A stretch of DNA of 64,000 nt. Source: Mesorhizobium temperatum (lineage in GTDB: Bacteria > Pseudomonadota > Alphaproteobacteria > Rhizobiales > Rhizobiaceae). The stretch is taken from contig NZ_NPKJ01000062.1 in the NCBI RefSeq assembly GCF_002284575.1, positions 1-64,000 on the forward strand, written 5' to 3'. A program made the translations under genes and the position numbers. Under the pieces are notes generated by a model. It had not been told where the DNA came from. It worked only from the letters and a program-made list of their open reading frames with translations, and did no database searches. The first letter of the stretch is position 1. Each line of letters starts with the position of its first letter. Below, one piece after another: positions 1 to 8,121 of the stretch.

Positions 1-1
1 C

Positions 2-325
2 GCGCACCTGACGCATGATCGTTGGCTGTACATAGAGAACGGGTACTCACCCGGTACGGATGAAACCGGCATGCCGGCGCGTCTGGTCCAAGACTCCATC
101 CATGCATGGCTAATCGCCACGTATCCAACCCACTACGTGCCGACCTTGGCAATCATGCAGACTTACAGCCTTGGTGATGCGCCTGACAACGCGGCTGTTG
201 CCGCCGGTCTGTGGCCAACATCGCAAACATCGGACGGGCTGCACCCGAGCACAACCACGCCACCAAACGGTCAAACGCATCTTTCGCAGATCATCGTGGA
301 CGCGATCAACGCGCGCGGCTGGTAA
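2..325 (+). CDS. SGNH/GDSL-like phage protein, C-terminal part (5' end outside window)
   Basis: The frame is open from the left edge of the window and ends at TAA 323-325, giving 107 residues of C-terminus; the start lies upstream. Near the end is an S-D-G-L-H-P string (Asp codon 233-235, His codon 242-244). This matches the Asp-x-x-His block that supplies two catalytic residues in SGNH/GDSL hydrolases. The Ser, Gly and Asn blocks would lie to the left, so the call rests on one motif. It precedes virion genes, so a receptor- or capsule-modifying virion esterase is possible; that is inference. Confidence 0.5.
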   Translation, partial: AHLTHDRWLYIENGYSPGTDETGMPARLVQDSIHAWLIATYPTHYVPTLAIMQTYSLGDAPDNAAVAAGLWPTSQTSDGLHPSTTTPPNGQTHLSQIIVDAINARGW

Positions 326-388
326 GGCAACCTTCTCAGGGACGGGGAATGCATCCCTGGCCATTTTCACAACCATAAGGATTTGACT

Positions 389-817
389 ATGCCTCTCAAC
401 GTCAATGGCCTGATGCTGGCCGAAAGCAAGCGCAACGTTCACCGCATCGCCCTCTATGCCGGCACGAAGGCGGAAGAGCTTCTTGACCCTGGCTTCTGGG
501 TCCATGTCGGTCCGCAACTCCGCGCCGATGACCGGATTGAAGTCGTCGGCTTCGATCGGCAGTGGTTCGGCGAAGTCATGGTCCTTGAAGTGGGCAAGGG
601 CGCCGCTGGTGGCGCTCGCGTGGCCTACATCGTCGGCCCGGTGGCGCTCACGAATGAAGCGTCGATCGCCAAGCCAGCCGAACATGAAGTGCGCTGGGGT
701 GGCCCGAATGGCGGCTGGCGCGTCATCCGAACCAAAGACAAGACCGTCCTGGCTGAAATGCTCGATTCCAAGGAAGCGGGCGCCGCCTGGATCGCGGAAC
801 ACCTCAAGGCGGCCTAA
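389..817 (+). CDS. Hypothetical phage protein, 142 aa
   Basis: I do not recognise a family. The protein is soluble, mixed alpha/beta in appearance, without a signal peptide or membrane segment, and ends in a short helical stretch. ATG 389 is chosen because AAGG at 377-380 sits eight bases upstream; a TTG at 383 in the same frame would be too close to that site. It lies three bases before the tail tubular A-like gene, so it is cotranscribed with the virion genes. By position it could be a capsid decoration or head-completion protein, but nothing in the sequence proves it. Confidence 0.7.
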   Translation: MPLNVNGLMLAESKRNVHRIALYAGTKAEELLDPGFWVHVGPQLRADDRIEVVGFDRQWFGEVMVLEVGKGAAGGARVAYIVGPVALTNEASIAKPAEHEVRWGGPNGGWRVIRTKDKTVLAEMLDSKEAGAAWIAEHLKAA

Positions 818-820
818 GCC

Positions 821-1447
821 ATGACGGATCAGCTTTCCCTCTACAATGGCGCCCTGATCAAGCTTGGTCAGCCGCGCCTTGCCGCCCTCACGGATGAGGG
901 GAAAGCGCGCCGTGCGCTCGATGCCGAATACGCGAAGACCGTGAAGGCGTGCCTGGAGGCGGCGTTCTGGAATTTCGGAATGCGCTTCGTGCAGCTCGAA
1001 GCTACGACAAGTGAGGGCAGCAACTTCGGCTATCAATACGTGTTCGACAAACCCGACGACTGGCTGCGCACGGCTGGCCTGACGACGGACGGCTACGGCC
1101 GCGTTCCGCTGCTCGATTACGACGACCGGACCAGCTACATTCTCGCCAACCAGTCGATCATTTATCTGAAATACGTATCAAACGACGAAGATTATGGCAT
1201 GGATCTGGGTCTGTGGCCGCAATCCTTTGTCGATTATGTCGAAACGTGCCTGGCCTGGACGGTCTGCGAGGAAATCACGGGCTCGGTCGATCGGAAAGAC
1301 CGTCTCGAAAAGGCGCGGGACAAGGCCAAATACAAGGCGTCCAACACCGATGCCATGAATGAGGCGGTAACCAGATACCCGCCTCCTGGCCGGCTTGTAC
1401 AAAGCCGTGGCTCGTCCTCGCGTAGCAGGCCGGCCGGGCTGCGCTGA
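821..1447 (+). CDS. Tail tubular protein A-like (T7 gp11-type) adaptor
   Basis: The 208-residue product begins with the pattern Y-N-G-A-L followed by a stretch rich in L/T/E, then E-A-A-F-W-N-F. This layout is typical of the podovirus tail tubular A / head-to-tail adaptor proteins annotated in rhizobial phages. The C-terminal region with P-P-P-G-R also fits that family. In T7-like phages this protein forms the upper tail ring between portal and nozzle. The stop codon overlaps the start of the next gene (TGATG), which indicates translational coupling. The assignment is from motif memory and gene order; an alignment was not run. Confidence 0.7.
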   Translation: MTDQLSLYNGALIKLGQPRLAALTDEGKARRALDAEYAKTVKACLEAAFWNFGMRFVQLEATTSEGSNFGYQYVFDKPDDWLRTAGLTTDGYGRVPLLDYDDRTSYILANQSIIYLKYVSNDEDYGMDLGLWPQSFVDYVETCLAWTVCEEITGSVDRKDRLEKARDKAKYKASNTDAMNEAVTRYPPPGRLVQSRGSSSRSRPAGLR

Positions 1448-4170
1448 TGGCAAAAACGAATGCTCCGCTGCTGGCCTTCAACCGGGGGCTTGTTTCCACG
1501 TCCGCGCTGACGCGCGTTGATGTCGATCGCATCCGCCTGTCTGCGGAAGTGATGGAAAACTGGCTGCCCAAGACTGCCGGTTCGATGTTTCTGCGGCCCG
1601 GCTTCGAATACCTTGGGGCCAGCCGCAACAACGCCTTTGCCATCGACATTCCTTTCGTTGCCGCGACCGACGACACAGCGCAGATTGAGTTCGCGGACGG
1701 TAAGATGCGGGTTCGCATCAATGATGTGCTGATCTCGCGTGTTGCGGTCGCCACGACGATTTCGAACAGCAACTTTGCCACCTCGGCTAGCTGGACCGAC
1801 GGGTCGACCAATGGCGGCACCCTGACATTCGGCGGCTCCGGTCTGATCCTCAATGCCGTGAATGTTGGCGGCCTGGCGCTGTGCCGGCGTCAAATCGCTG
1901 TGGCAGGCGGTGACCTGAACAAGGAACACGCGCTCAGCATCAGCGTGACGCGCGGGCCTGTCACCTTCCGCTGTGGTTCGACCTCTGGCGGTGACGAATA
2001 CATCCCGGAAACCACGCTGCGCACCGGCGCCCATAGTCTCGCCTTCACGCCAACCGGCGATTTCTGGGTGCAGTTCCAATCGGATCTGGACATCGACAAG
2101 ATTGTTGCGTCCTGCCAGGTGGCGTCTTCCGGTACCATGGAACTGGATATCCCCTATGCTGCGGCCGATCTGCCGTTTGTGCGCTGGGACCAGTCGGCGG
2201 ACGTGCTTTTCCTCGCCTGCGATGGGTATCAACAGCGCCGAATCGAACGCCGCGGTACGGGCACCAGTTGGTCGATTGCGCTTTATCAACCGACCACCGG
2301 CCCATTCTTCGGTGCCAGATCGGCAAAGGTGAAGCTGAAGGTCGCATCGACAAACGGCAACACGACGCTGACCGCCGACAAGCCGTTTTTCAAATCGACG
2401 CATGTCGGCGCCATTTTCAGGCTGTTCAATGAAGGAGTAGCCCAGACCTTCAAGCTTGGGGCGAGCGGGGCCTACACTGATCCATTCCGGGTAACAGGGG
2501 TTGTCGGGGTCGACTACAACGACCGCAATTGGTTCTGGACGGCTAGTGGCGTCTGGGTCGGCACGATGAATTGGCAGCGGTCGTTCGATGGTCCAGACCA
2601 GGGGTATAAGACCTTTCGGAAAGAGAAATCTAGCGCCGCGATCGACATCACCGCCAACGCGGCCAATCAGGAGAATCGCGACAACGATGATAACGCCATC
2701 GTCTGGTACAAGGTCGGGTTTGCGGATGGCGCCTACACCTCAGGTACGGCCACGATGGCTATTACTTATGACGGTGGCGGCTCGTACGGGGTATGCCGCG
2801 TTACTGGGTTCACATCTTCAACGGAAGTAAGCGTCGAAGTCCTCGATCGGTTCGGGACGACAGACTACACTGACAACTGGCAGGAAGGCATCTGGTCGGA
2901 CAAGCAAGGTTGGCCTGGCGCTGTGGCGTTCGACAAAGGCCGGCTTGGATGGTCTGGCAAGTCGCGTTTCATCTTCTCGGTGTCAGACGATTACGAGAAC
3001 TTTGACCCGGACTTCGAGGGCGATTCCGGCCCTATCAACCGGACGCTGGGGTCCGGGCCTGTGGACACCATCAACTTCATGCTATCCCTCAGCCGGCCGA
3101 TCATCGGTACTCCTGGGGCTGAGTTTTCGATTAAGTCGACATCGTTCGATGAACCGCTAACGCCGCAGAATGCCCAGGCTGGGGCGCCATCAACGCAAGG
3201 CTCTCGACAGGGTGTGGCGGCGGCAAAGATTGATGGTCGCGGCATTTTTGCCCAGCGCTCGGGCAAGCGCCTTTTCGAATTGGTCTTTAGCCCCGACACT
3301 TACGAATACTCCCCGCGTGACCTGACGCTGCTTTGCCCGGATCTGACCGGATCTGCCAAGGTGGTCGGGATGGCTACCCAGCGCCAGCCGGACACCAGGG
3401 CGCATTTCTGGCTCGATGACGGCTCGGTCGTCGTGCTCACCTATGAGCCGACCGAAGACGTGACTTGCTGGTCACGCATTTCGATTGGCGGCAGTGGCTT
3501 TGTCGAGGGCGTGTCTGTCCTTCCGGGCGAAGACGAAGACCAGGTATTCTACCGCGTCCGGCGCACCGTGAGCGCGGCAACGGTTCGCTATCTGGAAAAG
3601 ATGGCGATGGAATCGGAATGCGTTGGCGGCACGCTCAATAAGCAGGCCGACAGCTTCATCATCATTCCAGCCGTGACAGGAACGACCGTGACCGGCCTTT
3701 CGCATCTGAACGGTCACAGCGTGGTCGCCTGGGGCGCTGGGAAGTATCTCGGCGCCTACACGGTGTCCGGCGGCTCGATCACGCTGAGTGCGGCTGTTAC
3801 CGCCGCTGATGTCTTGGTGGGCCTGCCATATACCGCGCTCTACAAATCGACCAAGCTGGCCTATGCCGCATCGGCGGGTACGGCTCTAAGCCAAATCAAG
3901 CGGGTCAACTATGTCGGCCTCGTCATGGGCCTGGTGCACAACGACGGGATCGAAGTCGGCCGCGATTTCACCAACATGGACAAGCTGCCGCGTCTCTACC
4001 AGGGCCGGCCGGTGACTGCCGACGAAGTCTTCACCGACTATGAAGAGCCGGCAACGGCATTCGGTGGCGAATGGAAGCCGGATAGCCGCCTCTGCATCCG
4101 GGCAACGGCGCCGAAGCCTTGCGTGCTGAATGCTGCCGTTGTCACGGTCGAGACAAATGACAAGGTTTGA
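1447..4170 (+). CDS. Large tail protein, tail tubular B / nozzle-like (T7 gp12 position)
   Basis: The gene encodes 907 residues, rich in Gly, Thr, Ser and Val, of beta-structured appearance and without membrane segments. The N-terminus (A-F-N-R-G, then E-N-W and M-F-L-R-P-G-F-E-Y) resembles the large structural protein that follows the gp11-like gene in many alphaproteobacterial podoviruses. By synteny with T7 it would be the tail nozzle (gp12) analogue. The start overlaps the upstream stop codon and its own stop overlaps the next start, so the block is one coupled operon. Function is inferred mainly from order and size. Confidence 0.65.
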   Translation: MAKTNAPLLAFNRGLVSTSALTRVDVDRIRLSAEVMENWLPKTAGSMFLRPGFEYLGASRNNAFAIDIPFVAATDDTAQIEFADGKMRVRINDVLISRVAVATTISNSNFATSASWTDGSTNGGTLTFGGSGLILNAVNVGGLALCRRQIAVAGGDLNKEHALSISVTRGPVTFRCGSTSGGDEYIPETTLRTGAHSLAFTPTGDFWVQFQSDLDIDKIVASCQVASSGTMELDIPYAAADLPFVRWDQSADVLFLACDGYQQRRIERRGTGTSWSIALYQPTTGPFFGARSAKVKLKVASTNGNTTLTADKPFFKSTHVGAIFRLFNEGVAQTFKLGASGAYTDPFRVTGVVGVDYNDRNWFWTASGVWVGTMNWQRSFDGPDQGYKTFRKEKSSAAIDITANAANQENRDNDDNAIVWYKVGFADGAYTSGTATMAITYDGGGSYGVCRVTGFTSSTEVSVEVLDRFGTTDYTDNWQEGIWSDKQGWPGAVAFDKGRLGWSGKSRFIFSVSDDYENFDPDFEGDSGPINRTLGSGPVDTINFMLSLSRPIIGTPGAEFSIKSTSFDEPLTPQNAQAGAPSTQGSRQGVAAAKIDGRGIFAQRSGKRLFELVFSPDTYEYSPRDLTLLCPDLTGSAKVVGMATQRQPDTRAHFWLDDGSVVVLTYEPTEDVTCWSRISIGGSGFVEGVSVLPGEDEDQVFYRVRRTVSAATVRYLEKMAMESECVGGTLNKQADSFIIIPAVTGTTVTGLSHLNGHSVVAWGAGKYLGAYTVSGGSITLSAAVTAADVLVGLPYTALYKSTKLAYAASAGTALSQIKRVNYVGLVMGLVHNDGIEVGRDFTNMDKLPRLYQGRPVTADEVFTDYEEPATAFGGEWKPDSRLCIRATAPKPCVLNAAVVTVETNDKV

Positions 4171-4529
4171 TGGCTCACGAAGTCGTTCCGCTCACGCGAG
4201 AGCATCTTCTTGAATGGTACGGCGACAAGGGCAGCGGGCCAACGGTTCGGGGCATCGCCGGCCTTGTTGATGGCAAGCTGGCGGCTGTCGCTGGGTTCTG
4301 GTTCTCCGGCGGCAACGTGATTGCGTTCTGCTCGCTGAAGGATGAGGCGAGGCCTTACCGCCATGCCATCCACCGGACGGCTCTTTCGCTCCTGAACGAT
4401 GCCAAAGCGCGGCACAAGCGGATTATCGCGCTCTGTGATCCTGACGAAAAGACCTCGGCAAAATGGCTCTCGAGGCTTGGTTTCAAGCCTGACGATGGGG
4501 ACGTGTGGACATGGCAGACTTCGGACTAA
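4170..4529 (+). CDS. Small GNAT-like internal virion protein (T7 gp13 position)
   Basis: This 119-residue protein has the look of a compact GNAT fold: a beta-rich first half, then a helix and the phrase S-A-K-W-L-S-R-L-G-F-K, like the closing helix and beta strand of N-acetyltransferases. T7 gp13 and relatives occupy the same slot between the nozzle gene and the gp14-like gene. ATG 4170 is chosen because it overlaps the TGA of the preceding gene; the TTG three bases earlier is less likely. Whether it keeps acetyltransferase activity or is only a structural relic of the fold cannot be read from the sequence. Confidence 0.6.
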   Translation: MAHEVVPLTREHLLEWYGDKGSGPTVRGIAGLVDGKLAAVAGFWFSGGNVIAFCSLKDEARPYRHAIHRTALSLLNDAKARHKRIIALCDPDEKTSAKWLSRLGFKPDDGDVWTWQTSD

Positions 4530-5008
4530 GCACCATCCTTGCCCTTGCGGGAACCGCTGCTTCTGCCGCTGGCACGCTTGCGGCCGGCGCGGCGTCAAAG
4601 AGCGCTGGCGATTTCCAGGCGGCACAGCTCGAACAGCAGGCGAAGGAAGAGAAGGCTGCGGCTCAACGTGAAGCGGAACGCGCCACGAAGGAGAAGAACT
4701 TCGTTCTTTCGCGTCAACAGGCTGTGGCGGGTGCCTCCGGCCTCGGGGCGCTCGATGAAACGGTCCAATCCCTGGCCGGCGATATCATCACGCAAGGCGA
4801 GGTCAACAAAGGCATGATCCTTTATGGCGGCGAAGAGCGGGCGAAGGGCAGGCGGGCTCAAGCCGCCGCGGCTCGTATGGAAGGTAAAGCAAAACAGACG
4901 GGCTCATACTTCGGGGCGGCCGGCACGCTGATGGATGGCGTTGGCTCCTTCGCGAAGGATTGGAACCCGACGCCTTATGCGGCGCCGTCTTCGGGGATCT
5001 ATTACTGA
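4511..5008 (+). CDS. Internal virion protein B-like (T7 gp14 position)
   Basis: The 165-residue product has a short Ala/Gly-rich hydrophobic N-terminus (about residues 5-30), then a long charged Ala/Gln/Glu/Lys helix that predicts a coiled coil, and a Gly-rich tail ending in Tyr-Tyr. This is the composition of gp14-type ejection proteins, which insert into the outer membrane during DNA entry. GTG 4505 is in frame but lies only three bases from the GGGGA at 4497-4501, so ATG 4511, nine bases away, is preferred. The gene overlaps the preceding one by 19 bases and the next by one base. Confidence 0.65.
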   Translation: MADFGLSTILALAGTAASAAGTLAAGAASKSAGDFQAAQLEQQAKEEKAAAQREAERATKEKNFVLSRQQAVAGASGLGALDETVQSLAGDIITQGEVNKGMILYGGEERAKGRRAQAAAARMEGKAKQTGSYFGAAGTLMDGVGSFAKDWNPTPYAAPSSGIYY

Positions 5009-8000
5009 TGGCTTTGAAACTGCCTGGCGTTGAAGACCTGAGTGCGCCTATCAGCGGTCGGTCCGGTCGGCCGATCGCCTCCTATGATGGTTCTGCCATC
5101 GGGCAGGGCATTGCGCAGCTCGGCGCCGGCGCGCAGTCGATGGCGGACGGCCTGAAGTTCAAGGAGACGCAAGCCCGCGAAACGGTCGACAAATCAAAGC
5201 TGTTTGAAACGGAAAGCCGATTCCAGCAGTTCAAGTCGGCTCGGGCGCAAGAGCTCACCGCGGCCGGCGACAAGGCCGAACCCGGCGCCTTTGGTTTCAA
5301 AGAGCAATATCAGGGCGCTTACAAGGAAGCTGCAAAGCAGTTCATGACGACTGTTCCGGCTGAGCTAAAGCCGGTCTATGACGCGAAGCTTTTCAGCACG
5401 GAAGAATCGCTCATCAACGGGGAGGGCGGCGCTGGCGACTTCGAACGCAAGCAGCGAAAGGCCTATTATAAAACCAGTGTCGATGAAGGACTGACGGCTA
5501 TTGAAAGCCGGCTCTACAGCGACCCGTCGAAATTCGATGATGCTGTCTTCGAGGGCAACAACTACATCGATTCCATCCCTGACGAAGACGTAAACCCGAT
5601 CGAAAAGGATGCGCTTCGCCGCGGCTGGAAGGCCAAGGCACAGCTTGCCGCCCTGAACGGTATGAAGCCGGCCGATCGGCTCCGGGCGCTGGGTGAGGCT
5701 CCGGGGCAGGACGACATCATCCAAGCAATCCAGGGCGTCGAAAGCGAAGGCGATCCTGGCGCCGTCTCGCCGAAGGGCGCTATCGGCCTTATGCAAGTGA
5801 TGCCGGAAACGGGGATCGAGATTGCTGAGGAAATCGGCGATCCGAATTTCCCAGCCTCGCCCGACGCGCAAGCCGAATACCTGAAAGACCCGGATGTCTC
5901 CGAGAAGTACGGCACGTACTATTTCAACAAGATGCTGGCCCGCTATGACGGTGACACGGAAGCGGCGCTCATTGCCTACAATGGCGGCGCGGCTCGGGCC
6001 GACAAGTGGCTGGCCAGCGGTCGCAATGATGCCGTGATACCGCAAGAATCGGCCGACTATTACAAGAAGGTGATGGCGCGCACCAAGGGCGGCGCCGATG
6101 CTGGCGGGCAGGCAAGCGGCGGGAAAGAACAGCCGGTCATCATCGGCGATGCTGCCGGCCGTGTTGGTAGTCCTGATGTTGCCGGCGTCAACAGCGTTGT
6201 CATGTCGCGTTTCAAGCAAGTGCAGAACGCATTCGGCGCCTCGGTGCCGATCGTCTCGGGCTTTCGTGACCCCGAACGGAACGCAAAGGCCGGCGGTGCC
6301 CGGAAATCCCAACACATGCACGGCAACGCGCTGGACCTCGATGTCAGCAAGCTCTCGAACGAAGAGCGTGTCCGGCTTATCCAGACGGCTTCATCGCTCG
6401 GCTTTACCGGCATCGGGGTCTATGCCAATTCCCTGCATCTCGATATCGGTTCACGTCGCGCTTGGGGTGCCTCGCATCATTCGGACAGTGTTCCGACCTG
6501 GGCGCGTGACGCTATCGCAAGTCATATGGCCGGCAAGGCTGAACCGCTCGGACAGCGCGGCGGCGCGGGCTTCAAGATCGATTCTCGCTTCGCCGATATG
6601 GACTATGTGTCACGCGACGCAATCGCCAAGTCGACGCAAAAGGACATTCAGACTGAGGCGACCGCGACCCGCGTTCAACAGCAGGCGCAATACACGGCCT
6701 ATGACGACTCTGTCGCCCTTGGCATCGAAACCGGCAAGATTGTCAGCGAAGAACAGATCCTGAGCGACTATCTTCTGAACGATGGCGACATCACCAAGCA
6801 CCTGAAGGCCTTCCGCTCGAAGCAGAAGGAGGAAGGGGGCGTCGGCGAACTGGTTTCGGCTATCTTGGCGGGGAGCCCTGCCGCATCGGTCAACAGCTTC
6901 GACGGCGACCAAAAGTCGACCGCGAACAAGGCCTATGACCAGATGATGAAAGTCACGCCTGAAGAGCAACAGCCGATAGTCACGCAAGGCTTCGTCAAGG
7001 CGACCGGCTACATTCCCGACACGCTTCAGGCGAGGGTGAGGCAGGGCGCGGCCTCCAAAGATCCGGCCGTCTTTGCCGCTGCAATGTCGCAAGCTGATGC
7101 GCTCCAGACCGTTGCGCCAGTGTCGTTCGGTGCCGTCGAGGGCGCGGCCGACATTCGCGACAAGCTCGCCGCCTTCCGTCATTTCGTGAACGATCGGGGC
7201 ATGTCCGGCGAAGAGGCATCGCAGGCCATCCTTGCCATGGATGACCCGGCGCAAAAGGTGAACCGCGAAGTTCTGAAGCCGGGCCTGGAGAAGTTCACAA
7301 AGACCCTGACGGTTGCCGATGTCACCAACGCCTATGATCCGAGCATCTTCGCTTCGGAGCCGGGCGCCGGCATCATGCCCATTCAAACCAACGCGCTCCT
7401 GGCTGAGTACAAGGAAATCGCGGAGGAAAAATATTACGAGACCGGCGGCGACACTGGCGCGGCGAAAGCTCAAGCGCTGGCTGAACTAAAAACCCGCTGG
7501 AATGTCAGCAACATATCTGGCTCTCCTAACCTTATGCGCCTGCCGCCTGAGCTGCATTATCCGGCGATTGACGGCAAATATGACTATCTTCGCGACGACG
7601 CACTGAAGACGGCGGAAAGCTACGTCGCCGGGCTCCACGATGGGCGCAAGGTCGACAACATCGCAATCATCCCGAACCAGCTAACTCGGGCCGATATCGA
7701 GATGAAACGACCGCCGCGCTATCGGCTTTTCTACCAGTACACGGAAGACGGCCAAAAGAAGTTTGATGAAGTTTTTGCCGGTCCCTGGGGGCTCGATGCA
7801 AAGGCGCTCAACGGTGGCGTGGCCAAGGGCGCGGAAGAGGCAAAGAAGCGGTTCCTAGCCCGCCACAGCCTCAATGACGCTGCCAACGATATCGAGCGCG
7901 CCGCGGCTTCCGATGCTGAAACGGTGATGGATGACCCGAACTTGCCGGACTGGATGAAGGCCAATCAGGCAATCCAGACGAAAGACCTGGGCAAGGCAAA

Positions 8001-8121
8001 TGCCGATCAACTGCGGATGGGTGGCAGCGACAATCTCGAACTTACCGAACCTACGCCGGAAAATGTTCCTGCTCCTGAAGTCGACCCGCTCGGGCTCGGT
8101 TCCAATCTGGGTGTTCCCTGA
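5008..8121 (+). CDS. Virion-associated peptidoglycan hydrolase: lytic transglycosylase plus M15-type peptidase
   Basis: The 1037-residue protein carries two cell-wall domains. An SLT-type transglycosylase spans about residues 235-345, with the likely catalytic Glu245 in G-V-E-S-E-G-D-P, then G-L-M-Q-V-M-P and A-Y-N-G-G. A zinc D,D-peptidase of the M15 type spans about 395-490, with H436/H438, D443 in H-G-N-A-L-D-L-D and H477 in L-H-L-D. Long Ala/Lys/Glu helical regions surround them and continue to the C-terminus, as in internal core proteins. ATG 5008 overlaps the upstream TGA and follows GGGGA. By position it matches T7 gp15/gp16 territory, where the transglycosylase bores through the wall for DNA entry. 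Confidence 0.8.
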   Translation: MALKLPGVEDLSAPISGRSGRPIASYDGSAIGQGIAQLGAGAQSMADGLKFKETQARETVDKSKLFETESRFQQFKSARAQELTAAGDKAEPGAFGFKEQYQGAYKEAAKQFMTTVPAELKPVYDAKLFSTEESLINGEGGAGDFERKQRKAYYKTSVDEGLTAIESRLYSDPSKFDDAVFEGNNYIDSIPDEDVNPIEKDALRRGWKAKAQLAALNGMKPADRLRALGEAPGQDDIIQAIQGVESEGDPGAVSPKGAIGLMQVMPETGIEIAEEIGDPNFPASPDAQAEYLKDPDVSEKYGTYYFNKMLARYDGDTEAALIAYNGGAARADKWLASGRNDAVIPQESADYYKKVMARTKGGADAGGQASGGKEQPVIIGDAAGRVGSPDVAGVNSVVMSRFKQVQNAFGASVPIVSGFRDPERNAKAGGARKSQHMHGNALDLDVSKLSNEERVRLIQTASSLGFTGIGVYANSLHLDIGSRRAWGASHHSDSVPTWARDAIASHMAGKAEPLGQRGGAGFKIDSRFADMDYVSRDAIAKSTQKDIQTEATATRVQQQAQYTAYDDSVALGIETGKIVSEEQILSDYLLNDGDITKHLKAFRSKQKEEGGVGELVSAILAGSPAASVNSFDGDQKSTANKAYDQMMKVTPEEQQPIVTQGFVKATGYIPDTLQARVRQGAASKDPAVFAAAMSQADALQTVAPVSFGAVEGAADIRDKLAAFRHFVNDRGMSGEEASQAILAMDDPAQKVNREVLKPGLEKFTKTLTVADVTNAYDPSIFASEPGAGIMPIQTNALLAEYKEIAEEKYYETGGDTGAAKAQALAELKTRWNVSNISGSPNLMRLPPELHYPAIDGKYDYLRDDALKTAESYVAGLHDGRKVDNIAIIPNQLTRADIEMKRPPRYRLFYQYTEDGQKKFDEVFAGPWGLDAKALNGGVAKGAEEAKKRFLARHSLNDAANDIERAAASDAETVMDDPNLPDWMKANQAIQTKDLGKANADQLRMGGSDNLELTEPTPENVPAPEVDPLGLGSNLGVP

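Noticed and set aside
1234..2403. Long minus-strand ORF opposite the tail genes
   Set aside because: It is a shadow of the high-GC plus-strand genes: Arg/Gly-rich, no ribosome site, and overlaps two well-supported coding regions.
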